DNA of 64,000 nucleotides from Meconema thalassinum (lineage: Eukaryota > Arthropoda > Insecta > Orthoptera > Tettigoniidae), in NCBI GenBank assembly GCA_946902985.2, contig OX336395.1, positions 290,527,065 to 290,591,064 on the forward strand, given 5' to 3'. Numbering within the stretch: the stretch's first letter is position 1; every line of letters starts with the position of its first letter. The notes beneath the pieces are model-generated. The model was not told where the DNA came from and searched no databases. It was given only the letters and a program-made list of their open reading frames with translations. The translations under genes and the position numbers were made by a program. Positions 27,157 through 38,948 of this stretch are shown piece after piece.

Positions 27157-28332
27157 TACTCCCTCCCCAGTGACAACGGAGAGATATCGTGATGGGAATC
27201 GAACAGTTCTTCCAGAACGGGTGTAGGACTCTTTCAGTTGAGTCTGTGGAATGCAGATGTCCCTATGAATCTGCTGTTGGCTACTGACACAAGTTGTGGT
27301 AGCTGTGCCAGTGTATTCACTATTTAGTAGAAATGCTGGTTTAAGTCTATCAATACAAATAGTCTCTTCACCATGGTTGGTAATAACCACAAAGTGTTCG
27401 TCGGAGCGAGATATTACACGGAATGGTCCATCGTAGATAGGTTGCAAGGGTTTACGATGAGAGTCATGCCGGATGAACACATGAGAAGAACGCAACAGTT
27501 CAGGATGTATAAATGTTCTTTTAACAGCATGATGTTTTGGTTGGACTGGGCGTAAGGATTGAACATGCTGTTTGAGCTTGAGGACGAAAGCAGGAAGGTC
27601 TGTCGGTGGTGATTCTTCAAAGAAGTCTGCTGGTAGGCGAATAGGCTCTCCATAAATGATAATGACTGCAGCTCAGGAGGAATTTAGGTGAGGTATGATG
27701 AGTGATCTGAGACCTAGCAGGACTGTTGGAAGTTGGGGTACCCAGCTGTTGGTTAACTGAGTCCGAAGTGCGCCTTTGAGCTGGCGGTGCCAACGTTCTA
27801 TTTTCCCATTTGCTGCAGGATGGTAAGCTGTCGTTTTAATGTGGTGTATGCCCAGTATTTTCATCAGATGACTGAATAACGAGCAGTCAAACTGCTTGCC
27901 ACGGTCAGTTGTGATGACGGCTGGTACACCAAATCTATCTATCCAAAAGTATAGGATGGCATGAGCTACTGATTCTGCTGTTATGTCTTTTAATGGTATA
28001 GCCTCTGGTCAACTTGAAAATCGATCGATGATTGTAAGGATATATGTATATCCTTCAGATGGTGGAAGGGGGCCAACAATATCCGCATGTATGTGAAAGA
28101 AGCGTCGTTCCACTGGATCATATGTATTAATTGCACAGTTGGTATGTCTGGTAACCTTGGAGCGCTGGCAGGCTATGCAGCATCTTGTCCAGAGTTTGAC
28201 ATCTGCCTTGAGTGATGGCCATGCATATCTTTTCTGTAGAAGTGTGGTAGATGCTTTAATTCCTGGGTGCGTCATATTATGAAGCATTTCAAATGCAAGC
28301 TTGTGGAATTGGATAGGTAAATATGGCCGCAC
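27139..28332 (-). pseudogene. Gypsy integrase, fragmented
   Basis: Three separate frames carry the integrase. The zinc region and first Asp lie at 28009-28332 (CIACQRSKVTRH, HIHADIVGPLPPSEGYTYIL). The last catalytic block lies at 27673-27864 ([21 protein letters not shown]). The C-terminal region lies at 27139-27495 (YDGPFRVISRSDEHF). Stops and shifts separate them, so no functional integrase is encoded. Confidence 0.8.
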
Positions 28333-28470
28333 CTCTCCTGTTGAAACATCAGTGACTAGTTCTGCTCCGGATGGTAAATTGATGGTCTTGAATTGAAGAG
28401 ATGTGGTAGTTGATTGTAGCAGAGCTTTTAGGTCTTCATCGGATGCCTGTGCTTTAGCTACATCATCAAA

Positions 28471-28866
28471 TTACAATTGTGATGTAATGAAGATAGATGA
28501 GATGCGGGAGAAAAAATCTGCTGGAATGTTATCCTTTCCCGGAAGATACTTCAAGTCAGTTGTAAATTGGCCTATAAAATCCAACTGTCGGAGTTGCCGT
28601 GGAGATGCTTTATCTAGGCGCTGCTGAAATGCGAACGTTAGAGGTTTGTGGTCTGTAAAAAGTGTAAAATTTCTACCTTCCAATAAATGGCGGAAGTACT
28701 TTATTGCAGAATAGGCAGCGAGAAGCTCACGATCATATGTGCTGTACCCTTTTTGTGTGTCATTTAGAGTCTTTGAGAAAAATGCAAGAGGTTCTGCTGT
28801 ACCATCACGGATTTGATGTAGTGAGGCTCCAATCGAAAAGTCAGAAGCGTCAACCGTCAATGCCAA
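28471..28866 (-). pseudogene. Gypsy RNase H domain, shifted frame
   Basis: The frame has [43 protein letters not shown] and KDNIPADFFSRI, the order of Ty3 RNase H motifs. It overlaps the end of the upstream RT frame by ten bases in a different phase. Confidence 0.82.
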
Positions 28867-31142
28867 TGGTAGATCACTTGAGGGATGTGCAAGTAGGGTA
28901 GCATCAGCAATTTGTTCTTGAGGTTGTTAAAAGCTTGAACAGCCTCTGGTGTCCATTTAACTGCCCTGCGGTCACGATTGCATGTGTCCTTACATAGCCT
29001 GAAGAGGTTCTGCTGGGTCTTGGCCGCATTGGGAAGTGACCGACGATAAAAGTTTACCAATCCCAGGAATCGTCTTAGATCAACGATTGTACTAGGTTGT
29101 GGATATGAAAGAATAGCTTCAACTCGATCAGGTAATGGTTTTATTCCTGTAGACGTAACAGAGTACCCTAAGAAGGAAATTTCAGAGGCCCCAAAAATAC
29201 ATTTGGACAGGTTTACATTGATAGAATATTTATCTAGGTGTTCCAGAAGCAATTTCAGGTGAATCTCATGCTCCTGCTCATCGACAGACGCTATGAGAAT
29301 GTCATCAAGGTAGCAGAAAACAAAGTCTAAATCTCTCAAAATGACGTCGATATACCTTTGAAATGTTTGTGCTGCATTGCAAAGCCCAAATGGAAGTTTA
29401 AGAAATTCAAAGAGGCCGAAAGGAGTGATGACAGCAGTTTTAGGTATATCCTCTTCAACGACTGGAATGTGGTGAAAAGCTCGAATCAAATCTATTTTGG
29501 AGAAAACTGTTTTGCCACATAAGTGGCTGTTGAAGTCCTGTAGATGTGGAATAGGGTAGCGGTCTGGAATAGTTTTTGCATTTAGGGCCCTGTAGTCTCC
29601 ACAAGGTCGCCAGGAACCATCACTTTTAGGAACTAAATGGAGTGGGCTGGACCAAGGGCTCTTGGAAGTTCTACATATACCTAGATTTATCATTTTCTGA
29701 AACTCCATCTTTGCTTGTGCTAGCTTATCTGGGAATAGTCGTCTAGCCTTGGCCGAAACTGGAGGGCCTATCGTTGAAATGGTATGAAAGAATGTGATAT
29801 CGGGTGCACAATAATTGGGGTTGTCACGAAATATATTTGGATAATTTCCCAATAGTTCTGGATACTTATTCTGAGGGTCAAGTAAATGGATGCTCTCTGA
29901 AATTAGACGTTTAACTGGCACTGCAGAGGTGGACATACTGGTGGTGCTATCAATAAGACGTTTATGTTTGACATCGATAAGCAGTTCATAGTTGTTGAGG
30001 AAATCAGCACCAATGATAGCGTGTTGGACATCAGCGATGATGAATGGCCAGCAAAATGGACGTCTTAGATTGAGGTTAAGTTGCATTAAACGCTCGCCGT
30101 AGGTTTTAATTGGTGTGCCGTTAGCCGCATAAAGTATGCGTTTACAGGTCTGCTTTCTGTCATATGCAGTGGGCGGTAGGACTGACACATCTGCTCCTGT
30201 ATCAACCAGGAATCGTGTACCAGAGGAACGGTCTGTTACAAATACACGGCGAGAATTTCCTTGGCCCACATCACTATGTGCCGCGTCTAGCGAGGGTTTC
30301 TGGGCATTTTCCGAAGCAGAGGAGGCTGTGTTATATGAGCATGGGTTGACACACTTCCTAGCTTTGTCTTGGTATGTGAAATGGTACCAACATAATGAAC
30401 TATCAGGTCGATATTGGCGATAAGGTGATCTAGGTCTAGATCGAGATCTCGTTCGATGACGGGTTGTATGTGGGTTCGAAATCAGACTGTTTATAGATAA
30501 CGTAAGTTGTTCTAATTGTGACTCTAGTCTGAAAATCCTGTCCACCTGCTGCGTAGGAGGTTGGCGTGATTGAATCACCGATAGAAATTGCGAGGGGTTT
30601 GAGAAATCTAAAATTCTATCAGCTAATGCGGCTAGGTTGTCTAGAGTATCGTTGCAGGATGCTAGTATCGATCTTAAATTAACTGGGAGTCGTTGCAGAA
30701 AGATTGTGTGTATACAATCATCCTTGACCTGTGTCCCCGCAAGGGCGCGCATTTCTCGTAAAAGCTGGCTTGGCTTTTTGTCTCCTAAGTCAAGCTCTGT
30801 GAGTAATTTCGTCACTTTCCGTCCTTCTGATTCTTCAAATTCAGCTATTAACCGGGCCTTCAGGTCTAAGAAAGGCGTATTCGAAAGTGGTCTTACTAAC
30901 GAATCACTTATAAGTTCGGCAACGTCTGGCTCCAGTGAGCCGATAACATAGTTGAACTTCGTAAGCTCTTGTGTGATGTTAGCTGTAGCAAATTGGGCCT
31001 CGATCTGCAGTAGCCAAACTTCAACATTTTTACGCCAAATTGGTGGTATTTTAATTGACACTCGTGAAATTTCAGGTTCGTTATGAGATGTAGGCATACC
31101 TGATAGCGTCGCATCGGTTGGTGTGTTGTCCGTGCGAGGCAT
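28857..31142 (-). CDS. Gypsy gag-protease-reverse transcriptase polyprotein
   Basis: From ATG 31142 the frame reads a gag-like region, an Arg-rich stretch and a zinc-knuckle-like [14 protein letters not shown]. It continues through protease ([13 protein letters not shown]) into RT with [28 protein letters not shown] and the catalytic YLDDILIA. Gag and pol are fused in one frame without a visible shift. The frame ends at 28857, just as RNase H should begin, through a small frameshift. The product would polymerise cDNA in cytoplasmic particles; this copy lacks a continuous RNase H and integrase. Confidence 0.88.
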   Translation of the reverse strand: MPRTDNTPTDATLSGMPTSHNEPEISRVSIKIPPIWRKNVEVWLLQIEAQFATANITQELTKFNYVIGSLEPDVAELISDSLVRPLSNTPFLDLKARLIAEFEESEGRKVTKLLTELDLGDKKPSQLLREMRALAGTQVKDDCIHTIFLQRLPVNLRSILASCNDTLDNLAALADRILDFSNPSQFLSVIQSRQPPTQQVDRIFRLESQLEQLTLSINSLISNPHTTRHRTRSRSRPRSPYRQYRPDSSLCWYHFTYQDKARKCVNPCSYNTASSASENAQKPSLDAAHSDVGQGNSRRVFVTDRSSGTRFLVDTGADVSVLPPTAYDRKQTCKRILYAANGTPIKTYGERLMQLNLNLRRPFCWPFIIADVQHAIIGADFLNNYELLIDVKHKRLIDSTTSMSTSAVPVKRLISESIHLLDPQNKYPELLGNYPNIFRDNPNYCAPDITFFHTISTIGPPVSAKARRLFPDKLAQAKMEFQKMINLGICRTSKSPWSSPLHLVPKSDGSWRPCGDYRALNAKTIPDRYPIPHLQDFNSHLCGKTVFSKIDLIRAFHHIPVVEEDIPKTAVITPFGLFEFLKLPFGLCNAAQTFQRYIDVILRDLDFVFCYLDDILIASVDEQEHEIHLKLLLEHLDKYSINVNLSKCIFGASEISFLGYSVTSTGIKPLPDRVEAILSYPQPSTIVDLRRFLGLVNFYRRSLPNAAKTQQNLFRLCKDTCNRDRRAVKWTPEAVQAFNNLKNKLLMLPYLHIPQVIYHWH

Positions 31143-31209
31143 GGTCAATGTCGTTATTTTATTACACGATAATTTAACATTCACTCAAATATCACGTCAG
31201 GGTCACCAC

Positions 31210-31442
31210 TGTGGTTTTAATGATGCTGTACTCACATTTGTTTGACTCCTTTATTATGAGGGAATAAAATACACATTTTAGAAGACGAACTAGCGAGGGA
31301 TTATCTCTAGCAGATCAACAATACTAAAAAAATAAGAAAGAGTCAGAGATAAAATATATACACGTAAAGGTTCTCTTTTCGTCAGAGATAAAACATATAC
31401 CGGTACAAGTAAACGTTATTCCCGCTAGATATCTCCGCCACA
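31210..31442 (-). repeat. Gypsy 5' LTR
   Basis: The 233-bp partner of 26926-27156. High identity implies a fairly young insertion despite the broken integrase. Confidence 0.9.
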
Positions 31443-31509
31443 ACGCTAAGACTTTCAACCCCCTAGCAACACACACATTAGTGATCACTAAATTCCATAT
31501 TTTTATGTA

Positions 31510-32137
31510 ATACAAGCTGTACCCGGCATGCGTTGCAATGTCAATCAAAGAAAGTGTTGGCGTCGTAATTTTGTTTCTTGAAGTGCTTTTGGATACACAA
31601 TATACAGTATATATATATATATATATTCAATTTCCGTTACCTGCCTCCAAAGTATCGTAAAATGGATTTATTAATTTAGAAACATTAGCAGGAGCTTGCA
31701 CGACAACTAACCAAAGTTTCATCGTAATCGCATGATTGGCAAATGAACGCATACTGGATTTTGTTTAAACGATTCGTGCGCTGTCACTTATTTGTTGAAT
31801 CTACTCGTGCGCTACCTATTGTAAAATGGATTTAGGCTACTAAGTCGAAAACCTTCCGTGGAGTGGACGCACCAACTCACCACAGTTTCATCGCAATGGG
31901 ATGAATGGCATATAAACGCATACGGGATTGTGTTTAAACAATTCGCGTGCCATCACTTATTTTTTGAATCTACTAGTACGCTACCTATTGTAAAATGGAT
32001 TTACTAAGCCAGAAACCTTCCCTGGAGTGTACTCAACTATTCACCAAAGTTTCATCACAATCGGATGAATGGTATATGAACGCATAGGAGATAGACAAAC
32101 TATCACGTAACATTCATTTTTATATAGAGAGACTAGC
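31510..32137 (-). mobile_element. Helitron-like 3' part with 170-bp tandem units
   Basis: Three degenerate units of about 170 bp (from about 31652, 31808 and 31980) share TATTGTAAAATGGATTTA, CAAAGTTTCATC and GAATGGCATATAAACGCATA. On the minus strand a GCCACAGCGAAGCGTGGC hairpin is followed by CCGGGGTCAGCTAG and T (about 32134), the form of a Helitron 3' end. A similar degenerate end occurs near 31510. A (TA)n run lies at about 31608-31625. Confidence 0.5.
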
Positions 32138-32227
32138 TGACCCCGGCCACGCTTCGCTGTGGCTCAGTCTGATATGAAATGGGTAAGTAAATGAAAGTAT
32201 TGTAGGGCCTAGCAAACATAGATTCAT

Positions 32228-32522
32228 CTATAATTCTAGAATGTCCATTTTTCCGATTTGAATGAATTTACATGAGGTATTGTATTGAATATCTGGTTCG
32301 TATGCAAAAGCAATTCGGTGAAATGAAGCTCGATCATTCAGATATTGCAACTGCATACGTTTCCTCTGTTGATCTAATTGTTCTTGGCGTTGTTGAGACG
32401 ATTGTGCTGCTCTCATCTTCTTCTTCTTCCCGATTCAAGTCGTAAGACTTCAAGTCTTTCTTCCCACTGATGTGCCAATTCTTCTGCTCGTCTTTGAGAA
32501 GTTCTGGCTGTGACACGTTCAT
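32228..32522 (-). pseudogene. Helitron protein N-terminal fragment
   Basis: Two frames carry an Arg/Gln/Glu-rich region (MRAAQSSQQRQEQLDQQ) and then FAYEPDIQY with FIQIGKMD. This order is usual upstream of the Rep domain in insect Helitron proteins. Rep and helicase domains are absent. It lies on the same strand as the 3' end at 32134, so this is probably an internal-deletion derivative. Sequence 32523-33186 holds no recognisable gene. Confidence 0.45.
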
Positions 32523-33202
32523 TATCGTCTAAACCTGTACCGGTATGGGATATTTTCTTTGCTCATAGAAGATTTAAGTGGATGAGCTATGTCACCATGG
32601 AGGTTTGGACTTAGTTAATAGGATGCAGATGCGCATTACTACTATGGAAACCACGATAAAGATGTGCACTCTACTTTCTAATCACGGCGTTGCCTAGGTC
32701 AACCATCTTCAAGATGGGCAATGTCCTTTAGCAATTTTTTACCGGACTATCAATAATTATTTAATTTGATTTGACCACAATGTGCATAAGTAAAGTACAG
32801 AGTTTAAGTCTCACTTTCACAGAATGGGAGTGTTCTAGGCGAACTTCGCGTTGCCGCCACAAGAGTGCAGCAGGGACTGAAGAGGTCCAGGCAAGGAGTA
32901 AGAAGAAGAAGCCCCAACGGCCAGGAAGTGAAGCTACGAGTTATACTCCTGCGCTAGTGCTCAAAACATTGCGCTAGTCCCATAAGTATACCATGCAAAT
33001 AATGGCAAATCAATGGGTGGATTGCACGAGCCGTGTGGGTTGCCTACTTTTACTCCTGCGAAGCTAACGCCATCTATGCGCCGTATTCAGAAACAGCCTG
33101 TCCGCCATCTTGTTGTAAAGGCCAGTTGGTAAACAGTAGGGAGGTACTTGCATTTTGGGTGATAAAACGTAGAAAGTAGCCCTTTTCATCGTTGGATTCG
33201 AG

Positions 33203-33371
33203 ATGGTGTGCTGTGCAATTGTTGCTTGTCACACGGGGACCAACAAGGATAGAGCTGATCACAAGCAGGGTGTACGTTTCTTCAACATACCGTCAGTGAT
33301 AAAGAACCAAAGCGAACTCACAAAGAAACGAAGCGAGAGACGCCGAGCACTGTGGCTTTCTCGCATAAATC
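33203..33371 (+). pseudogene. THAP zinc-finger domain, N-terminal fragment
   Basis: ATG 33203 opens MVCCAIVACHTGTNKD, then FFNIPSVIK and RRRALWLSRINR, matching the first half of a THAP C2CH domain (C-x-C pair, FP-like, W). The second Cys-x2-His half is lost where a dispersed repeat begins near 33372. THAP domains bind transposon ends or host promoters; origin from a DNA transposon is likely. Confidence 0.5.
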
Positions 33372-33620
33372 GGTGGTCATCAGCCCCACGTATTTGGGTG
33401 TATGTTGAATTTGTCTGATAAAATGTGTCACTGTGGTAACTGCAGTAATGTGCATGTAGATTCCCTCCTCAGTATTCCTGGAAGTGGTTTTCCGTGGTTT
33501 CCCCACTTCTACTCCAGGAAAATGCTGGGATGATTACTAACTTAAGGCCACGCCTTAATTTACAAATACAGGCACTAATAGAGCCATCACAATAACACAG
33601 ATTATCACACAAATTCCACA
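33372..33620 (+). repeat. Dispersed repeat (GGTCATCAGCCC family)
   Basis: GGTGGTCATCAGCCCCACG, GTCTGATAA and GGTTTCCCCACTTCTACTCC recur in diverged form at about 870-960 and 49410-49600. Sequence 33621-34279 shows no gene. Confidence 0.5.
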
Positions 33621-34279
33621 CGCACACACCGAAATGACCACGATGTCACAGCACTTCTGCAACAACAACAGCAAAGAATCGAGAAAGCGCTACGCTCCAG
33701 CTTTTAAACTTGCCTCCGAGGGATGTTGACCAACCCAGCACAAGGTCAAACATATTGGCCTAGGTATGACTCGTGTGGTATTTTTGAGGCAGTAGTAGGT
33801 CGGAACGCGAGATGACCTGTTTTAGTATTGCAGGACGGTCGACGGGAACACGAGTTCTTCTTTCTTATCGGGACGCTGTAGAAATTCGCGGCAAAGTGTT
33901 ATTCTGATGAAGTGTTTTAAGTCATTCTATGAGTGAAAATATTATTCTATAGTGTGTGTTAACTGGCCTGAAGACTAATCGACCGCACGAGGGCCATAAT
34001 AAAATTGGTAACAGTACAGAAGTGGTGAACATTCTACAAAACTACTTACATTAGCCGAAATGGCTTTTTAATGGATAATAATATTGTAGAAATGCTGTGG
34101 TAATAGATGTTTTCTACTCCGTTGTCTATAACCCACCCACGATCCCCTTTTTAGATCACGACTTATATAGTAAAATTCCAGTTGTGTCCGCCATTATGGG
34201 ACAAATACAATATTTCCAACCCCGCGCATACGGTATTACTCATCAATAATCTTTATCTGAATCAATGCTTTTTGCCACG

Positions 34280-34860
34280 TCAGCTAGTAGGCTACACTGA
34301 CTTAGGAAATGTCATGGGATAGTCACCTAATAGCACGTGGGGCCTCTGGCAGCTCAACATATCGCAGAACATCAAAGTCTCTTCCAGAACAGCCAGGGGG
34401 CCCATTCCATACCAGGAACATGCAACCCAGACCATAAGAGAGACCCCACTTCCCTGGATCACACCTTCGAGGCAGGCGAGATCCATCGATTCATGTGGTC
34501 TGCGCCACACACGGTGCCTCCCATCGGCATGGTGCAATTATTGAAATCATAATTCGTCCGACCATATCACGTTACGCCATTGTTCCAGTGTCCACCCCTG
34601 GTGATTGGTGACAAATGCGCGTCGTTGTGTCGATGACGTTAGGTTAACAGTGGCACCCGTGTGCGGCGCTGGCTCCCATACCCCCATGGAACCCATGTTC
34701 CTACGGTTAGTCCACTGAGAGACGCGTCTAGCACGGCTTGTGTTGAATTGAGCCGTTATTTGATGCACTGTTGCCCTTCCGTAACAATTGACAATCCAGG
34801 TCAGAGTCAGGTTTGACAAATACTTCTCCACAAAAGGCATTTTTATCACTAAAAGTTGAT
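34280..34860 (-). pseudogene. Tc1/mariner-type transposase fragment
   Basis: Two frames on the minus strand carry WTLEQWRNVIWSDEL, then RVWRRPHESMDLA, GVSLMVWVACSWYGMGPL. These are the central DDE blocks of Tc1-like transposases, including the WSDE catalytic Asp. A shift near 34540 breaks the protein. Neither the HTH region nor the end of the catalytic core is evident. Confidence 0.75.
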
Positions 34861-35345
34861 GCTCCCATGCTTCTCACCACACGTATTTACTACGGCTTTT
34901 ACAACGATAGGGCGGACGCTTTGTTTCTCGGGAGAGGCAATAGATGGCACTCGCATCGGCTCGCCCCATCCCCGACTCGTGTAACGCACGTATTGTTTAA
35001 CACCCACGAGCAATAAATCTAGAGCGTGTAACTGTCCAGTTGTCACCAACGTGCAGCACGACTAGAACGGGTCCAATACGTAATATGGCTAATAGCGAAT
35101 GCTAAGCCACATCAAGGAATAAAAAAGGAGCTTCATATTGGAGTTCTATGCAGCCAGTAACCCAATTCGTATGCGCCTGTGCCTCTTCGGCAACTGCTGC
35201 AATCTGGTGACAACATTTGACAGTTACGCGCCCATTGCGTCAGATATATCTCTACCGGACTATCATGATACAGAGTTAGTCGTTGTCGCCTAGCGACAAT
35301 CTGTGTCAAGTTATTAGATACATCACAAAGGTATGCTGTATGATT

Positions 35346-35621
35346 GTGAAATACGTAAATTAATTCACTTATTTTATATCGGTTTGTATTTGTACGGGGA
35401 AATAAAGACATGGTTCACCAGCTAGCCACTCCGGGGAAAGCTGTACAGCGTTGTCAAATGGAGCCCATCACGCGTCATGGCGCGCCTCGCTCGGAAGTGA
35501 TGGGCTCCATCTCTGCACGCTGTACAGCTTTCCTCGGAGCGGTTAGCTGGTGAACCGTGTCTTATTTCCCCGTAGGAATTCAAACCGATATAAAATAAAT
35601 GAATTAATTTACGTATTTCAC
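35346..35621. repeat. 276-bp near-perfect palindrome
   Basis: Arms 35346-35471 and 35497-35621 are inverted copies with few mismatches, around a 25-bp GC-rich spacer. The outer parts are AT-rich (GTGAAATACGTAAATTAATT) and the inner parts GC-rich (ATGGAGCCCATCAC). It is probably a foldback MITE or the product of a palindromic rearrangement. Flanking 34861-35345 and 35622-36110 contain no gene I can support. Confidence 0.85.
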
Positions 35622-36118
35622 CGTGTAAGGATTACAACGCGACCAAGAACTACATTTTCCAACGACCCCGAGCCGAGAAAAAGTTACCTTACTAAAATGA
35701 TAACAACTTTGTTTCTTGAACACACAAAATTTTTAAATTAATAATCCAGTTATACAACATTCCAATGTATATTGTGTTAAAATTTGGATTCGATCTGATG
35801 ACGGGTTTGTGAGATAATAACTCCTAAATGTGACGCATGGTTGAAACACGCTTAAAAACGGGCACTTTTTGTGTTCCAACTGCGATATCAAATATTAAAA
35901 TATAAATTAATAATTCCAAACCTATATGAACTAACGTAAAATAGAACGATAAAAATGATGATGTTATTAAATTTTATGTAGGTCTATTGGCTACTTCACA
36001 AACAACCTTCAAACTCGAGTGCACATAATACTTTGGTCGACAGTAGGCTCCAAGCTGCGCATTCGTGAGGCGGACGGTATTTCAGCGCGTGCATGTTCGT
36101 TTGTGAGTTTTAAAACAT

Positions 36119-36465
36119 GGATCAGTGGAGTGGCTTAATAGTGTATTTACAATCAAGACCATTTTCTTCGTTGTCCTATGAAGAGAAATGTGCAGTGCAA
36201 AAGAGAAGACCCAAACACCCTCTAAATATTGTAGTGATGAATATCAGTCACGTAAATTCCAGTCTCACAATCAGTGGTAAGAATGGTTAACAGCAAGTGT
36301 AACGACGGGCACGACGCATTGTTATGTTTGTATTCTGTTTGGTGGCGATAGTGAAGAATGGGGTGAACGTAGGATTAAACATTTTCATCGTAGAGCACGA
36401 AAGCATAACATTTCTAAGAAACATATTCTTATTTGGGAACGATATCATCTTCTGGGACAACACTG
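36119..36465 (+). pseudogene. TTF/ZMYM-type zinc-finger (hAT-related) fragment
   Basis: Across stops and a shift the sequence reads EWLTASVTTGTTHCYVC, ILFGGDSEEWGER and RARKHNISKKHI. This pattern (short W-led segment, then C-x2-C-x-LF) is usual for TTF-type fingers at the N-terminus of hAT/ZMYM-like proteins. It is non-functional here. Confidence 0.4.
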
Positions 36466-36479
36466 AATAGAGCACGTTC

Positions 36480-37174
36480 TATCAGAGTGAAAAACACGAC
36501 GACAGGAATTTATCTACAGAAAACTATAAGGTATGAACTTACCCGCAGAATTCATACAAGACAGCGAGCGGTGCAGCTACTAAAGCTATCAAAGCCATTA
36601 CCAAATTATCGCCCAAGTCCGCCATGGTACTGTTTGACGCCAAAATTACCGGTATACCAATACTCACTTATGGGATTGAGGTACAGTGGTTTGGCACAAA
36701 CTAAGCTTTGGAGATTTCCTAACACTTGAGAAGGCGGTGCTTGGAGTTTCTAAATACACCCGCTCAAGGCTGGTACTTGCTAGAGAGCCCTTCATATTAG
36801 AGGATATGAGATACAAGTTCCCGGTCCCATCTATGGACACCTGGAAGAGGTCAAGGAAGACCGCACCTTAAAAAGAGAAGATATCTGGATGGAGTTTTAC
36901 TCGACTGAGACCATGATAAACAGAGCCGGGTCAGAAGCTAACCAAGACTTACGACATTTTGTCAATTTACTAGCGGTGCATTGCTACTACCACTTCATGT
37001 GCAAGACGAAATGCTTCCATGAATTCAACCCGATGTGCATCTGTGAATTCTGTGGCCATGTAATTAACTGCACAAGCCGTGGAAAATCCATCATTGACTT
37101 CTGCACTAACTGATATATTTTGTAATTTGCACAACTTGTACGCATTTGTAATTAATAATAAATAATAATAATGA
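36480..37174 (+). pseudogene. Non-LTR retrotransposon 3' fragment
   Basis: Frames in succession give ILTYGIEVQWFG, then LGVSKYTRSRLVLARE and ILEDMRYK. The open frame 36889-37113 ends in the Cys-rich CICEFCGHVINC region. The order matches the LINE remnants at 1182-1420/18622-18930. It ends in a TAATAATAAATAATAATAATG tail near 37174 typical of LINEs with microsatellite tails. At least two frame changes are present. Confidence 0.65.
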
Positions 37175-37445
37175 ATTTAGCTTCGCCACTGGAAATTGGT
37201 GGAGTATTTGGAAGGACCTTTGGCATCACAAGTTTCATTGGACAGTTTCTCCGAGCAAACACACTCGTGGTTTGGTTGAAGCAAGAACATTCTGAGAAAG
37301 CTACGTCAGTGTGAACACAATGTTAGATTATCCCAAGGTCTCACACTGAAACTGGAGTCAATATTACACAAATTGTTCTTAGAATCAATATTGAGTAATT
37401 TAGAAGTCGAACAGAATATGGGAGATCAGTAACTGATTAGAGAGA

Positions 37446-38530
37446 TGATATGATGATAATTGTTGCTTTAAGGGGCCTAACATCTAGGTTATCGGCCCCT
37501 AATGGTTTGGGTGAGAGTGAAAGATGAGATGAGAATGAAAACTATAACCAATACTAACTAGACTACAGACTTAGATACTGTATGTCTACCCCTTATTATT
37601 CCCGTTTTCCAACGGGGTCGGGGATGAGATGCGATGGAAGTCTTTGTGGCGATGATTTTTACGACCGGATGCCCTTCCTGACGCCAACCTCATGAGAGGA
37701 GTTAATGAGAGATGAAACGAATGATGGTGAATGAAACTGGGCAAGGATGTGGAAGGAAGCGGCCGTGACCTGTCAGAAGGTACCGTCCCAGCATTTGCCT
37801 GGTGTTGAAAATGGGAAACCACGGAAAACCATTTCAAGGACGGCCGACGGTGGGGCTCGAACCCACGCAGAGAGCTTGGCCCCATGACCTAATGCTGAGC
37901 TTTAGCCAGCGTAGCCACTACTGTCGGTATCTACAGACTTAGATACTAAAAGAAGAAATTGTAAACAAATAAAGGATAAGGCAAATAAAGGACAGGCCCT
38001 CAATCCTTGAAGAATGAGGATTCAGGGACTTGGAAGGAAGGAGAGCCATGAAAGGCAGATAGGAAAGGGAGTGAGGAAAGGACCCGCCTCAAAGTCAGTG
38101 GAAAAAGGGGGGGGGGGATCGGACCCAGCTCAGGAATCCTCCGGGATCGCCAACTCCCGAACTCACCAGCCGTGAGCCACTGAGGGTGTAGCATTATCCA
38201 AGGTGCACCGGAAGTTGTGGGGCTACATACACCCGCCTCCTTGAGGGCCTTGAGCAGAAGGCAGGAGATAACATGAAAAGAAAAAGAAGGAAAGATGAGA
38301 CAAGGGCCAATTAAGGCGGGAAAGGAAGAGACTCCCTAGGCCTCGGATACCCTAATACTGTCGTGGTCGGAAGAGAACAAGAGTTGACCAAGAGAGGTCG
38401 ACAGGAAAGAAGACGGAGAGGAGCCCGGCACAAGTAAGTGGAAGCAATGCCAGACTCAGCTGTGGTCCCATGGTCGCCAACCCACGTCCCACTAGATGTG
38501 AGCCCCGGGGGGGTTAGAGAAAAGCCTAGC
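37446..38530 (-). repeat. Dispersed repeats, inverted copy 3
   Basis: The reverse complement shows the AACCTAGATGTTAGGCCCC motif (37470-37500). A SINE-like piece with B-box GGGCTCGAACCC lies near 37855. From 37990 come the same blocks as copies 1 and 2, ending in the GGGGCTCACATCTAGTGGGA block. No genes; 37175-37445 and 38531-38948 are also empty. Confidence 0.55.
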
Positions 38531-38948
38531 TTTGGTGACAATATACATGGTATTTCTGGAAGAACGTGCCAAACGCCCGCTTAGAATACGTTTAACTTCT
38601 TTCTGGGAAAGTTGACACTATTCCTTTAAAACAAAGTAAGCTTTTCAGTCGGTATGTTTGTGCCCAATTGTTATGGCTTATTCCCTAATCCTGAAAAAAA
38701 TGACGTGAAATTATTAAATACACTTGGATGACCAGTTCCTATCGTCAAGCGATCATCATCAGATCCATTACACTTAGGCTATAAAATCTATGTCTAAAAG
38801 TACGGATGGAAGTATTTACAATATGTACACTAATTTAGTTGCAGTTTTAGTTGAGATAATGCAGTTAGTCGATATTTGTTAGTTATAGTCTATGTGATGT
38901 TTTGTTAAGATACTGGAAGTGGTGATTGACCTCCGATTTTGCTTAATT

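Larger units (their letters stand above)
26926..31442 (-). mobile_element. Ty3/gypsy LTR retrotransposon, decayed
   Basis: LTRs at 26926-27156 and 31210-31442 begin TG and end CA and are nearly identical. ACGC flanks both sides (26922-26925 and 31443-31446), a 4-bp duplication. On the minus strand a polypurine tract (GGGGAGGGAGTA) adjoins the 3' LTR and a TGGTGACCCTGACG primer-site candidate follows the 5' LTR. Gag, protease and RT lie in one frame; RNase H and integrase are broken by shifts and stops. Confidence 0.92.
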
